Of a stretch of DNA of 64,000 nucleotides, positions 52,830-60,594 are shown piece by piece. Made by a program: the position numbers and the translations under genes. The notes under the pieces are model-generated. The model worked only from the letters and a program-made list of their open reading frames with translations, was not told the origin of the DNA and did not search any database. Each line of letters starts with the position of its first letter. Positions within the stretch are counted from its first letter, which is position 1. This DNA is from an uncultured Pelagimonas sp. GTDB lineage: Bacteria; Pseudomonadota; Alphaproteobacteria; Rhodobacterales; Rhodobacteraceae. The stretch lies in NCBI RefSeq assembly GCF_947498515.1, contig NZ_CANMKO010000002.1:310001-374000 (forward strand), given 5' to 3'.

Positions 52830-52857
52830 GAGCTAAGAAACGTTTGGAAACAACAAG

Positions 52858-53310
52858 ATGAAGAGACATGATTTAACAATTGGCGATGTAGCCGAACGCA
52901 CTGGCCTCGCCACGTCGGCCATTCGGCACTACGAATCAGAGGGGCTTGTCCATCCCTATCGCAATGATGCAGGTCAACGCCGCTTTGCCAGAACGGACAT
53001 CCGGCGGCTGTCATTCATCCTCATCGCCCAACAACTCGGCTTTCCCCTATCCGACATTCGCGATCAGCTTGCGCCGCTGCCACAATCGCGCGGTCCCAAT
53101 AAATCCGATTGGGCGCGCATGTCGCGCCGATTTGGCCGAGTCTTGGATGAGAGGATCGCGCAAATGCAACGTCTGCGCGATCGGCTTGATGGCTGTATCG
53201 GCTGCGGGTGCCTGTCGCTGGAAACCTGCGCCTTGTACAATGCCGAAGATCGCGCCGCCAAACGCGGTGCCGGGCCGCGCTTTGTGATCGACGACACTGT
53301 GGACGACTAG
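52858..53310 (+). CDS. soxR: Redox-sensitive transcriptional activator SoxR
   Basis: MerR-family regulator of 150 residues. The HTH (about residues 7-40) reads IGDVAERTGLATSAIRHYES. The dimer helix is at about 82-112. The [2Fe-2S] ligands are C113, C116, C118 and C124 in CIGCGCLSLETC, with the same spacing as E. coli SoxR. There is no soxS, as in most non-enteric bacteria, so targets are direct; the divergent VOC gene with a canonical box is one. The ATG at 52858 is preceded by only a weak AACAAG. Confidence 0.95.
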   Translation: MKRHDLTIGDVAERTGLATSAIRHYESEGLVHPYRNDAGQRRFARTDIRRLSFILIAQQLGFPLSDIRDQLAPLPQSRGPNKSDWARMSRRFGRVLDERIAQMQRLRDRLDGCIGCGCLSLETCALYNAEDRAAKRGAGPRFVIDDTVDD

Positions 53311-53334
53311 GTCAAACCGGTCCACACTGTGCCC

Positions 53335-53679
53335 ATGACACGTGAATTGGTAAATGAGATTTGTCAGGGGCTTGCCGGGGCAACGTGGTCCGACCCTTGG
53401 GGCGGTGGCCATGATGCTTGGAAGGTCGGCGACAAGATGTTCGCCTGCATCGGCGTGATCCAAGATGGCGTATCGGTGAAGACGCCATCCATCGAAGATG
53501 CCCAACTTTTGATCGACATGGGGCGCGGCGTCAAAGCCCCCTATTTCCACCGCTCTTGGGTGCGGGTGGATTGGACGGCTGTTTCCAAAGCTGAATTGCG
53601 GGACCGGATCGAAACATCCTACGGACTCGTGTTTTCCGGCCTGACCAAAAAGCTGCAACGCGAGATTTCCGGCACATGA
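53335..53679 (+). CDS. MmcQ/YjbR family protein
   Basis: A 114-residue protein of the MmcQ/YjbR fold (double-wing DNA-binding-like). Family segments are REICQG-type opening LVNEICQGLAGATWSDPW, the central AWKVGDKMFACIG and PYFHRSWVRVDW. No function is proven. ATG 53335 was chosen; a GTG two codons earlier is equally possible. It starts 24 bp after soxR and its stop overlaps the next hydrolase gene (ATGA), so the three are probably one transcript. Confidence 0.85.
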   Translation: MTRELVNEICQGLAGATWSDPWGGGHDAWKVGDKMFACIGVIQDGVSVKTPSIEDAQLLIDMGRGVKAPYFHRSWVRVDWTAVSKAELRDRIETSYGLVFSGLTKKLQREISGT

Positions 53680-54359
53680 GGCCTCTGTATTTGCACGGAT
53701 TGCCCGGTTCCGGGGCCGAGCTGTCGCTGGCTGTGCAAGAGATTGAGGTTTTGGATCGAAACGCACCAAGTTTTGCGCAATTGGCGCTGTCTCTTCCAAG
53801 TGGGCCTTTGCATTTGATCGGGTTTTCCCTTGGGGCCGCCTGTGCATTGCGTCTGGCCGCGTTGGCCCCCGAAAAGATTGCCAAGCTGACCCTGATGTCC
53901 GCCGCCGCCCCCTTGGAACTTGGCGATTTCCTGCAAGATATGGCCGGGGCACAAGTGTTTCGCGCCGCCCGCTCTCATGCGCAGCTCAGCGCGTTGACCG
54001 CCGTTCAATCCACTTTGGCAAGGGTTTCACCGGGTATGATGGCGCGCATGTTGGCGCGGGGCACAGGCCTAGATGAGACACAGTTGATCACCAGCGCCGG
54101 TGTAAAGCGCGCATTGGCCGAAGGGTTGACCACGCACAAACAAATCTACCTGCGAGAACTATCTGCCTATGTGTTACCTTGGGCGCATCATTTGCCATTG
54201 GTCCACTGCCCGGTCACGTTGATCCATGGGGCCAAGGACCGCTGGGCCCCGCTTGCAATGGCCAAAGCGTTGCATCGCGCCCTGCCCCATTCATCGCTGA
54301 CAATCCAAGCGGAGTGCGGGCACTACGGATGCCTCAAACGCAGCCTAGAAAGGCTTTGA
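53676..54359 (+). CDS. Alpha/beta hydrolase
   Basis: A 227-residue alpha/beta hydrolase. LYLHGLPGSGAELSLA is the oxyanion-hole strand, LIGFSLGAACALRLAAL contains the Ser nucleophile (GFSLG), the Asp is in IHGAKDRWAP and the His in ECGHYGCLKR. The triad is complete. It begins in an ATGA overlap with the MmcQ gene behind soxR. A pair of long palindromes separates it from convergent mltG. Substrate unknown. Confidence 0.87.
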   Translation: MRPLYLHGLPGSGAELSLAVQEIEVLDRNAPSFAQLALSLPSGPLHLIGFSLGAACALRLAALAPEKIAKLTLMSAAAPLELGDFLQDMAGAQVFRAARSHAQLSALTAVQSTLARVSPGMMARMLARGTGLDETQLITSAGVKRALAEGLTTHKQIYLRELSAYVLPWAHHLPLVHCPVTLIHGAKDRWAPLAMAKALHRALPHSSLTIQAECGHYGCLKRSLERL

Positions 54360-54379
54360 CCAAAGCTCGCGTCTGGACC

Positions 54380-54422
54380 CAAATTTCATCGATGAAATTT
54401 GCAAATTCCGTGCACGGAATTT
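54380..54422. repeat. Two tandem AT-rich palindromes between convergent genes
   Basis: AAATTTCATCGATGAAATTT (core of a 22-bp perfect palindrome, 54380-54401) is directly followed by AAATTCCGTGCACGGAATTT (54403-54422). Each would form an 8-bp stem with a 4-nt loop and T-rich end. It lies between the hydrolase and mltG stops. A related copy is at 57073-57094. Confidence 0.8.
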
Positions 54423-54435
54423 AAGCGCGCCCAGA

Positions 54436-55587
54436 TTAATTGGCGCGCTCCAACGCCCTATAGGCGGCGACATTGCGGTTGTGTTCATCCAAGGTCACCG
54501 CAAAATTGTGACCATCGCGCGGATCCAGTGACTTGGCGACAAAGAAGATGAAATCCGATTGCTCCGGGTTCAACGCGGCTTCGATACTCGCGCGACCGGG
54601 GTTGGCAATCGGTGTCGGCGGCAAGGCCGGAATCACATAGGTGTTATAGGCGGTCGCTTTGCGTAGTTCAGACTGTCGTAAACCGCGCCCCAACGTGCCT
54701 TCGCCTTTGGTAATGCCATAGATCACCGTCGGGTCGGTTTGCAGACGCATACCCTTTTCGAGGCGGTTCACAAAGACGCTGGCCACAAGACCACGTTCGC
54801 CATCGCCACCGGTTTCTTTCTCAACGATGGATGCCATAACCAACGCTTCTTCCGGCGTCTCATAGGGCAATCCGCTGGCCCGACCTTCCCAAGCCTGGGC
54901 AAGGATGAGCTTTTGGGCATCCACCATGCGGGAAATCACGCTATCGCGGCTATCGCCCGGGCTGAACTCATAGCTATCAGGGGCCAATGCCCCTTCGGCG
55001 GGCTGCTCTACCGAGCCTTCCAAAAGATCGATGCCATTCAACGCATTCACGATCTGCCAGCTGGTCACGCCTTCGGCCAAAGCAATCCGGTACCGGGTGT
55101 CCGCCTTTTCTAGAACCGCCGTATAGGCAGCTGGGTCGTCATCCTCAGCGGGGTTAAACGCCGCCATCTCTTCGTAGCGACCCGTTGCTGGATTGATCTC
55201 ACGGACCTGCACCGAGGCCCGTGTCACGCCAATGCGGTAAACCACTTCGGTGCCACAGGTCGACGCGCCGCCACGGGTCACAACATCGGTGATCTCCGCC
55301 ATCGACGCATTGGGTTTGACCAGATAGCTACCGGCTTTGAGCGCTTGGGTTTTCTTGGTGTAATCTGCCCCAAGGCGAAAGATGGAGCCGTTGGATATGG
55401 CCCCACGCTCTTCGAGGGTCTGAGACAGTTTGCGCATAGAGGTGCCACGTGGCACCTCAACACAAATTGCCTGAGCAAGCGGACCTTGCGCACTATATTG
55501 ATTTTGTCCCCACAGCAGAACGCCGGCAAGAACAAAGACCACGACAACCAAAAAGGTCATCGCATTAGACGCGAGGCTCCGCCACAT
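54436..55587 (-). CDS. mltG: Endolytic murein transglycosylase MltG
   Basis: A 383-residue YceG-family enzyme that cleaves nascent glycan strands to stop their growth. One N-terminal membrane helix (AMTFLVVVVFVLAGVLLW) precedes a LysM-like region (CVEVPRGTSMRKLSQTLEER) and the catalytic domain. The catalytic Glu is in LVMASIVEKETGG, and LQTDPTVIYGI and NTYVIPALPPTPIANPG are further family motifs. It lies 6 bp downstream of fabF, the order usual in proteobacteria. Confidence 0.95.
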   Translation of the reverse strand: MWRSLASNAMTFLVVVVFVLAGVLLWGQNQYSAQGPLAQAICVEVPRGTSMRKLSQTLEERGAISNGSIFRLGADYTKKTQALKAGSYLVKPNASMAEITDVVTRGGASTCGTEVVYRIGVTRASVQVREINPATGRYEEMAAFNPAEDDDPAAYTAVLEKADTRYRIALAEGVTSWQIVNALNGIDLLEGSVEQPAEGALAPDSYEFSPGDSRDSVISRMVDAQKLILAQAWEGRASGLPYETPEEALVMASIVEKETGGDGERGLVASVFVNRLEKGMRLQTDPTVIYGITKGEGTLGRGLRQSELRKATAYNTYVIPALPPTPIANPGRASIEAALNPEQSDFIFFVAKSLDPRDGHNFAVTLDEHNRNVAAYRALERAN

Positions 55588-55593
55588 CAGAGG

Positions 55594-56856
55594 TTACTCC
55601 ACCTTACCGAAAATCACCGAGGCATTGGTGCCACCAAAGCCAAAGCTGTTGGACAAGGCATAGGTGATCTCCCGCTCATGCTTGGCCTTGGCGGCCAAGT
55701 TCAGTGGGGTTTCAACCGCAGGATTATCAAGGTTCAAGGTCGGCGGGGCGACTTGATCGCGGATCGCCAAGATCGAGAAGATCGCCTCAATCGCGCCTGC
55801 AGCCCCCAAAAGGTGCCCGGTGGCGGATTTGGTCGACGACATCGTCGCCTTGGCGGCCGCATCCCCCATCAAACGCTCAACAGCGCCCAACTCGATGGTA
55901 TCGGCCATGGTCGATGTGCCATGGGCGTTGATGTAGTCAATAGAAGACGCGTCCAGACCGGCATCTTTCAAAGCGGCCCGCATTGAGCGCTCACCACCTT
56001 CACCATTCTCGGATGGCGCTGTGATGTGATAGGCATCGCCGGACAAGCCGTACCCGCAGACCTCTGCGTAAATCTTGGCACCGCGCGCCTTGGCGTGTTC
56101 GTATTCTTCGAGAATAACAACACCGGCCCCCTCGCCCATGACAAACCCATCGCGGTCCGCATCATAGGGACGGCTTGCGGCCTTAGGGTCATCACTACGT
56201 TTGGTGCTCAGCGCCTTGCAAGCGTTGAACCCGGCAATGCCGATTTCGCCAATCGCGGCCTCGGCCCCACCGGCAACCATAACATCCGCGTCACCATATT
56301 TGATCAAACGCGCCGCATCGCCAATGGCATGGGCCCCGGTTGAACAGGCGGTGACAACCGCATGGTTTGGCCCTCTAAATCCGAATTTGATCGATACATT
56401 GCCCGAAATCAGGTTGATCAAAGCGCCGGGAATAAAGAACGGCGATACGCGGCGCGGTCCACGTTCCTTGATCAAAACGGCTGTATCGGCGATCGAATTC
56501 AAACCACCAATACCCGAGCCAATCATAACACCGGTGCGCTCACGCGCTTCGTCGGTCTCAGGCTCCCAACCGGAATCCTTGACCGCCTGAATGGCCGCCG
56601 CAACACCAAACAAGATGAACTCATCAACCTTGCGTTGCTCTTTTTTGTCGAGCCAATCCGCCGGATTAAATGTGCCGTCGCTGCCATCGCCATAAGGCAC
56701 TTCACAGGCGTAATTGGTGGCAAGGTGGTTGGCATCAAACTTGGTGATTGTGCCCGCACCTGATTGTCCGTCCAACAGGCGTGACCATGTTTCTTCGACC
56801 CCACATGCCAGCGGAGTGACCAGTCCTAGCCCTGTTACTACTACTCGACGCGCCAT
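55594..56856 (-). CDS. fabF: 3-oxoacyl-[ACP] synthase II
   Basis: KAS II elongation enzyme of 420 residues. The nucleophile Cys is in VTACSTGAHAIG, and the two catalytic His are in NAHGTSTMADT and SATGHLLGAAG; GFGGTNASVIF closes the protein. MARRVVVTGLGLVTPLA is the standard N-terminus. In most relatives acpP lies directly upstream; here the 247 bp upstream hold no acpP, and a glycosyltransferase-like gene comes next. mltG follows 6 bp downstream. Confidence 0.97.
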   Translation of the reverse strand: MARRVVVTGLGLVTPLACGVEETWSRLLDGQSGAGTITKFDANHLATNYACEVPYGDGSDGTFNPADWLDKKEQRKVDEFILFGVAAAIQAVKDSGWEPETDEARERTGVMIGSGIGGLNSIADTAVLIKERGPRRVSPFFIPGALINLISGNVSIKFGFRGPNHAVVTACSTGAHAIGDAARLIKYGDADVMVAGGAEAAIGEIGIAGFNACKALSTKRSDDPKAASRPYDADRDGFVMGEGAGVVILEEYEHAKARGAKIYAEVCGYGLSGDAYHITAPSENGEGGERSMRAALKDAGLDASSIDYINAHGTSTMADTIELGAVERLMGDAAAKATMSSTKSATGHLLGAAGAIEAIFSILAIRDQVAPPTLNLDNPAVETPLNLAAKAKHEREITYALSNSFGFGGTNASVIFGKVE

Positions 56857-57072
56857 GCGAACGTCCTTTCCTCAATCTCTCTCGCCCCGCTCTTACCCTG
56901 TCTGCCCGCATAGGGGCAAGGGTTCGCAAACCATCATGGCGGAGCATTGCCTTCCCCACATAGGGTCGGTTCTAAATCTTGCAAACAAACTCCGAGGAGT
57001 CTCAGCTCGGCGCAAAAGGGGACACCGCCCCTACAACGTCAGCCTCACAGACACCGCTCACGTCAGAGCACC

Positions 57073-57094
57073 CAAATTCCATGCATGGAATTTG
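57073..57094. repeat. AT-rich palindrome after the glycosyltransferase-like gene
   Basis: AAATTCCATGCATGGAATTT is the core of a 22-bp perfect palindrome, 9 bp beyond the stop of the minus-strand gene. It belongs to the same family as 54380-54422 and may terminate transcription. Confidence 0.75.
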
Positions 57095-57103
57095 CCCCTC
57101 GCC

Positions 57104-57904
57104 TCACGCCCACTGCGCGCCCAAATCGTCACGTGTTCGATCAACCCAATGATCCTGCAACCAGCCACAGGGCTTGGCATATCGAATAAGCGAGCCAGTG
57201 TAGCCCTCGATCGCTTGCGGCATTTTGGGACGGCCATGAAAACACACCACCTTGGCCGCTTCGGGTAACGTCGCGGCGCGCAAGTAATTCATCGGAAACG
57301 GGTTGCAGTCATACTTGAACGACACCACCCAATCACCGGGAATATAAGTAAAAACACCGTTGTCCATCGCCTTGTGCGAGGTATATCGTTGCTCCGATCC
57401 ACGCGCCTTTTCCACCTCTTCATAGGGGTTGGCGGCAAGATCATTATACAAGAACGGATGCGCCGCTGGATCAAATCGAAACACCGATCCGTGTCCGGTT
57501 GGGCGGCCCTTGCGTGCCTCTACCCAATCGTGGCGCATGGCGATTGTCCCCGGAGCAAGGTCGTGGATCTCGTCCAGTGACCCGGTGATCACCACGTCCA
57601 AATCAAACCCCAACACTGGCCCTTTGAGATCAGGGATCAAACCGGGTTTGAACAAAGACGTCTTGCGCATCGCACCTTGACGGTTCGCCACCGCAAGCGC
57701 TTTGTTCATCGGCTCCAAGTAGGGTTCGACCGGCAGCGGGATCACCTCAATATCAGGGTGCAACCCATCGGTTTCTTCGGTCATGCAAATAAACCGCACC
57801 GGGCGTGACATGTTCCGACGCACACCAGAATAGAGCCGGTTCACATATTCAGGCCCAAACAGAGTGCCCCATTTGATGCACATGATATTGACTGGATCGC
57901 TCAT
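57104..57904 (-). CDS. Glycosyltransferase-like protein
   Basis: A 266-residue protein starting MSDPVNIMCIKWGTLFGPEY after GGGAAATGAA. NIMCIKWG is the first beta strand. VLGFDLDVVITGSLDEI carries a DxD-type motif at about residues 98-100, the usual metal/nucleotide-sugar site of GT-A enzymes. RHDWVEARKGRPTGHGSVF and AKVVCFHGRPKMPQA follow, a layout similar to the GT8 superfamily. The donor and acceptor are unknown. It is divergent from rsgA and unlinked to envelope genes here. Confidence 0.75.
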   Translation of the reverse strand: MSDPVNIMCIKWGTLFGPEYVNRLYSGVRRNMSRPVRFICMTEETDGLHPDIEVIPLPVEPYLEPMNKALAVANRQGAMRKTSLFKPGLIPDLKGPVLGFDLDVVITGSLDEIHDLAPGTIAMRHDWVEARKGRPTGHGSVFRFDPAAHPFLYNDLAANPYEEVEKARGSEQRYTSHKAMDNGVFTYIPGDWVVSFKYDCNPFPMNYLRAATLPEAAKVVCFHGRPKMPQAIEGYTGSLIRYAKPCGWLQDHWVDRTRDDLGAQWA

Positions 57905-58052
57905 TTCATTTCCCGGCGTTTGTTCGTGTCTTCGCCATAACAACAGGTGGGACAATTTGCCAGAACCCCTTGCCCCGGGGCGCTCAAATCGCTACCTCAC
58001 CACCAACATCAACCCGAGTGTCGGAGGTTTTTTGGAGATTGTATCCATCCTC

Positions 58053-58113
58053 CGGGTCGCAGATCACTAATCTGCTGACCCGAGCAAGCCTTACCAACCG
58101 CCCATCCGGCGGT
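58053..58113 (+). promoter_or_regulatory. Two hairpins in the rsgA leader
   Basis: Hairpin 1 pairs GGGTCGCAGAT with ATCTGCTGACCC (one bulged T, 58054-58081); hairpin 2 pairs ACCGCC with GGCGGT (58097-58113). Both lie 33 to 93 bp upstream of the rsgA start, in the likely 5' untranslated RNA. Confidence 0.4.
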
Positions 58114-58145
58114 GGGTTTACGCATGCCTTTACGGGACTAAGACA

Positions 58146-59174
58146 TTGACTAACTTTACTCTTTCCGACCTTGGATGGTCGGACCACTTTGCACGCCAAG
58201 TCACAGAAGACACGGGCGAGCTTACCCCTGCCCGCATCTATGAGGTCCAGCGCGACTTGCTTTTGGTGCTCACAGAAGACGGCACAAAATCGCTGATCCC
58301 AATCGAGTCTGCTGGCGAATATGCAGTCGGTGATTGGCTGCTGTGCGATGGCGTCAAAGCCCTGCACCGCCTTGATCCGGTTTCGAATCTCACGCGCAAG
58401 GCCGCCGGTCACGTCAATTACCAACAGCGCATCGCCGCCAACATCGACACCATCGCCATCGTCACCAGCTGTAACGCCGATTTCAACGTGCCACGGCTGG
58501 AACGGTATTTGGCCATGGTCACAAGCGCCGGGGCCATGCCTTTGGTTTTGTTGACAAAGGCCGACCGGGTTGACGATCCGCGCGATTTTCAACGTCAGGC
58601 CGAGCGTATTTCGCCGCTGGTCACGGCCATTGCTTTGAACGCCAAAGACCCTGACGACGTCGCGCAACTGATCCCGTGGTGCAAGAACGGCCAAACCTTG
58701 GCGCTTATCGGCTCTTCAGGCGTCGGAAAAACCACCCTGCGCAATTCATTGACCGGTGAGAATGCGGAAACGCAGGACATCCGCGAGGATGATGCCCGGG
58801 GTCGTCACACCACCACGCATCGCTCGCTTGTGCCAACACCTTATGGTGGTTGGCTCATCGACACGCCCGGCATGCGCGAATTGCAATTGGCCGGAATGGA
58901 AGACGGCATCAGCGCGGTTTTTGAGGATATCGAAATTCTCGCGACCGAATGCAAATTCAACGATTGCGCCCATGAAGCCGAGCCGGGCTGTGCGGTTCAA
59001 AAGGCGATTTCCAAAGGCGAACTTGACGAAGACCGGCTGAACCGGTGGCGCAAACTGCTCCGTGAAGACGAGTACAATACCGAAAGCATTGCCCGCCAAC
59101 GCGCCCGCAATAAATCCTTTTCAAAGATGGTGAAGAAAACCATGGAAGGATCGAAAAAGCGCAAGGGGCGATAG
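58146..59174 (+). CDS. rsgA: Small ribosomal subunit biogenesis GTPase RsgA
   Basis: A 342-residue circularly permuted GTPase that matures the 30S subunit. The G4 motif (LLTKADR, about residue 138) comes before G1 (IGSSGVGKTTLRNSL, about residue 183) and G3 (IDTPGM), the permutation diagnostic of the family. The N-terminal OB fold spans about 25-85; the zinc finger is CKFNDCAHEAEPGC (about 275-288). The start is TTG 58146 with a GGGA 8 nt upstream; no ATG or GTG fits the family N-terminus. A strong terminator follows. Confidence 0.93.
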   Translation: MTNFTLSDLGWSDHFARQVTEDTGELTPARIYEVQRDLLLVLTEDGTKSLIPIESAGEYAVGDWLLCDGVKALHRLDPVSNLTRKAAGHVNYQQRIAANIDTIAIVTSCNADFNVPRLERYLAMVTSAGAMPLVLLTKADRVDDPRDFQRQAERISPLVTAIALNAKDPDDVAQLIPWCKNGQTLALIGSSGVGKTTLRNSLTGENAETQDIREDDARGRHTTTHRSLVPTPYGGWLIDTPGMRELQLAGMEDGISAVFEDIEILATECKFNDCAHEAEPGCAVQKAISKGELDEDRLNRWRKLLREDEYNTESIARQRARNKSFSKMVKKTMEGSKKRKGR

Positions 59175-59198
59175 CCGCCAAGGCGTTCTTAAAAAACC

Positions 59199-59229
59199 AA
59201 AGGCCGCCGGGATATCCCAGCGGCCTTTT
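59199..59229. terminator. Terminator after rsgA
   Basis: AAAGGCCGC and GCGGCCTTT pair around GGGATATCCC, which can also pair internally. Four T follow. It separates rsgA from the convergent M20 gene. Confidence 0.88.
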
Positions 59230-59257
59230 CAATTTCCGTACCAAAGCCGGAGCGGTT

Positions 59258-60421
59258 TTAGGCAATCGGCATACGCTGTTCGACGATTTCGGCCCACCAG
59301 CTACAGCCAGCCGGGATGGCATTGTCGTCAAAATTATACTCTGGGTGGTGCACGGCGGCGGTGTCGCCATTCCCAACCAGAATATAGGCACCGGGGCGCT
59401 CTTCGAGCATAAAGGCAAAGTCTTCTCCGCCCATCACCAGAGGTGCGTCTTCGCAGGCCCCCGACACAGAGCGCGCCACTTCGGCGGCGAATTCGGTTTG
59501 AACCTCGTGGTTGACCATGACCGGATAGCCCCGGTTATAGGTCACATCGACGGTGCCTCCGAATGTGGCCGCAACCCCCTGACAAATCTCATTAATGCGC
59601 TTTTCAGCAAGGTCACGCATGTCCTTGGACATGGTGCGCACGGTGCCTTTGATCTGCACCGATTGCGGAATCACATTGAAGGCTTTGGACGAGGTTTCAA
59701 ACGAAGTCACCGAAACAACTACCTGATCCACCGGGTCGGCATTGCGCGACGCGATGGTTTGCAGCGCCAAGACCGCCTGCGCGCTCATCACGGTGGTGTC
59801 GATGGTCTCGTTTGGCTTGGCCGCATGGCCGCCTTTGCCCTCGAACGTAATATCATAGGTGTCGGTGGCCGCGAAAAACGCACCGGGACGAATGGCAAAG
59901 GATCCAACCGGGCGACCCGGCCAGTTGTGCATGCCATAGACCTCTTGGATGTCCCAACGGTCCATCATGCCATCATCGCACATCTCTTTGCCGCCACCGC
60001 CACCCTCTTCGGCGGGCTGAAAGATCACAACAACTGTGCCGTCAAAGTTGCGCGTCTCAGAAAGGTATTTCGCCGCCCCAAGCAGCATCGCCGTGTGGCC
60101 ATCGTGGCCACAGGCATGCATCGCACCCGGCGTTTTGGAGGCATAATCCAAACCGGTCGCTTCAAGAATAGGCAGAGCATCCATATCGGCGCGCAGGCCA
60201 ATCACTTTGCCCGAACCGGATTCCCGCCCTTTGATCACACCCACCACGCCGGTGCGCCCGATGCCTGTCACGATCTCATCACAGCCAAACTCCTTGAGCT
60301 TGTCCGCCACCAGCGCCGAGGTGCGATGCGTGTCAAACAGGATCTCTGGGTTCTCGTGGATGTCACGTCGCCACAGGGTGATTTCATCCTGCAACTCGGC
60401 AAAACGGTTTTTAACGGGCAT
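59258..60421 (-). CDS. M20 family amidohydrolase (hippurate hydrolase-like)
   Basis: A 387-residue M20D amidohydrolase. The metal-ligand segments are MHACGHDGHTAMLLGAA (about residue 100), FQPAEEGGGGGKEM (catalytic Glu, about 136) and MHNWPGRPVG, with HHPEYNFDD near the C-terminus. Substrates of this group are N-acyl amino acids, hippurate or indole-amide conjugates. GGAG precedes ATG 60421. The upstream region contains a hairpin and two TTGTACAA boxes, so it appears individually regulated. Confidence 0.92.
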   Translation of the reverse strand: MPVKNRFAELQDEITLWRRDIHENPEILFDTHRTSALVADKLKEFGCDEIVTGIGRTGVVGVIKGRESGSGKVIGLRADMDALPILEATGLDYASKTPGAMHACGHDGHTAMLLGAAKYLSETRNFDGTVVVIFQPAEEGGGGGKEMCDDGMMDRWDIQEVYGMHNWPGRPVGSFAIRPGAFFAATDTYDITFEGKGGHAAKPNETIDTTVMSAQAVLALQTIASRNADPVDQVVVSVTSFETSSKAFNVIPQSVQIKGTVRTMSKDMRDLAEKRINEICQGVAATFGGTVDVTYNRGYPVMVNHEVQTEFAAEVARSVSGACEDAPLVMGGEDFAFMLEERPGAYILVGNGDTAAVHHPEYNFDDNAIPAGCSWWAEIVEQRMPIA

Positions 60422-60501
60422 GAAGGGCTCCATGATTGGGTGAGCGATTAGGGTGAGGTTTGGGGCCCAAGGGCCCTCTGGCCATTGTGGCCTATGACGA
60501 C

Positions 60502-60541
60502 ACCCTGCCAGCCCTTGCTTAACAAAGCAAGTGGTCAGGGT
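60502..60541. terminator. Long hairpin between argE and the M20 amidohydrolase
   Basis: The inner stem CTTGCTT/AAGCAAG has a 4-nt loop, and the outer arms ACCCTG/CAGGGT also pair. No T run follows on the minus strand, so this may be a terminator of argE or a leader structure of the next gene. Confidence 0.45.
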
Positions 60542-60561
60542 ATCAGACCAGTCCAGCCAAT

Positions 60562-60590
60562 TTGTACAATTCGGAGCGGGTTTTGTACAA
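60562..60590. promoter_or_regulatory. Pair of TTGTACAA boxes upstream of the M20 gene
   Basis: TTGTACAA occurs at 60562-60569 and again at 60583-60590 with 21 bp between centres (two helical turns). The second extends to TTTGTACAAA. They lie just after the argE stop and about 140 bp before the amidohydrolase start. The regulator is unknown. Confidence 0.5.
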
Positions 60591-60594
60591 ATTG

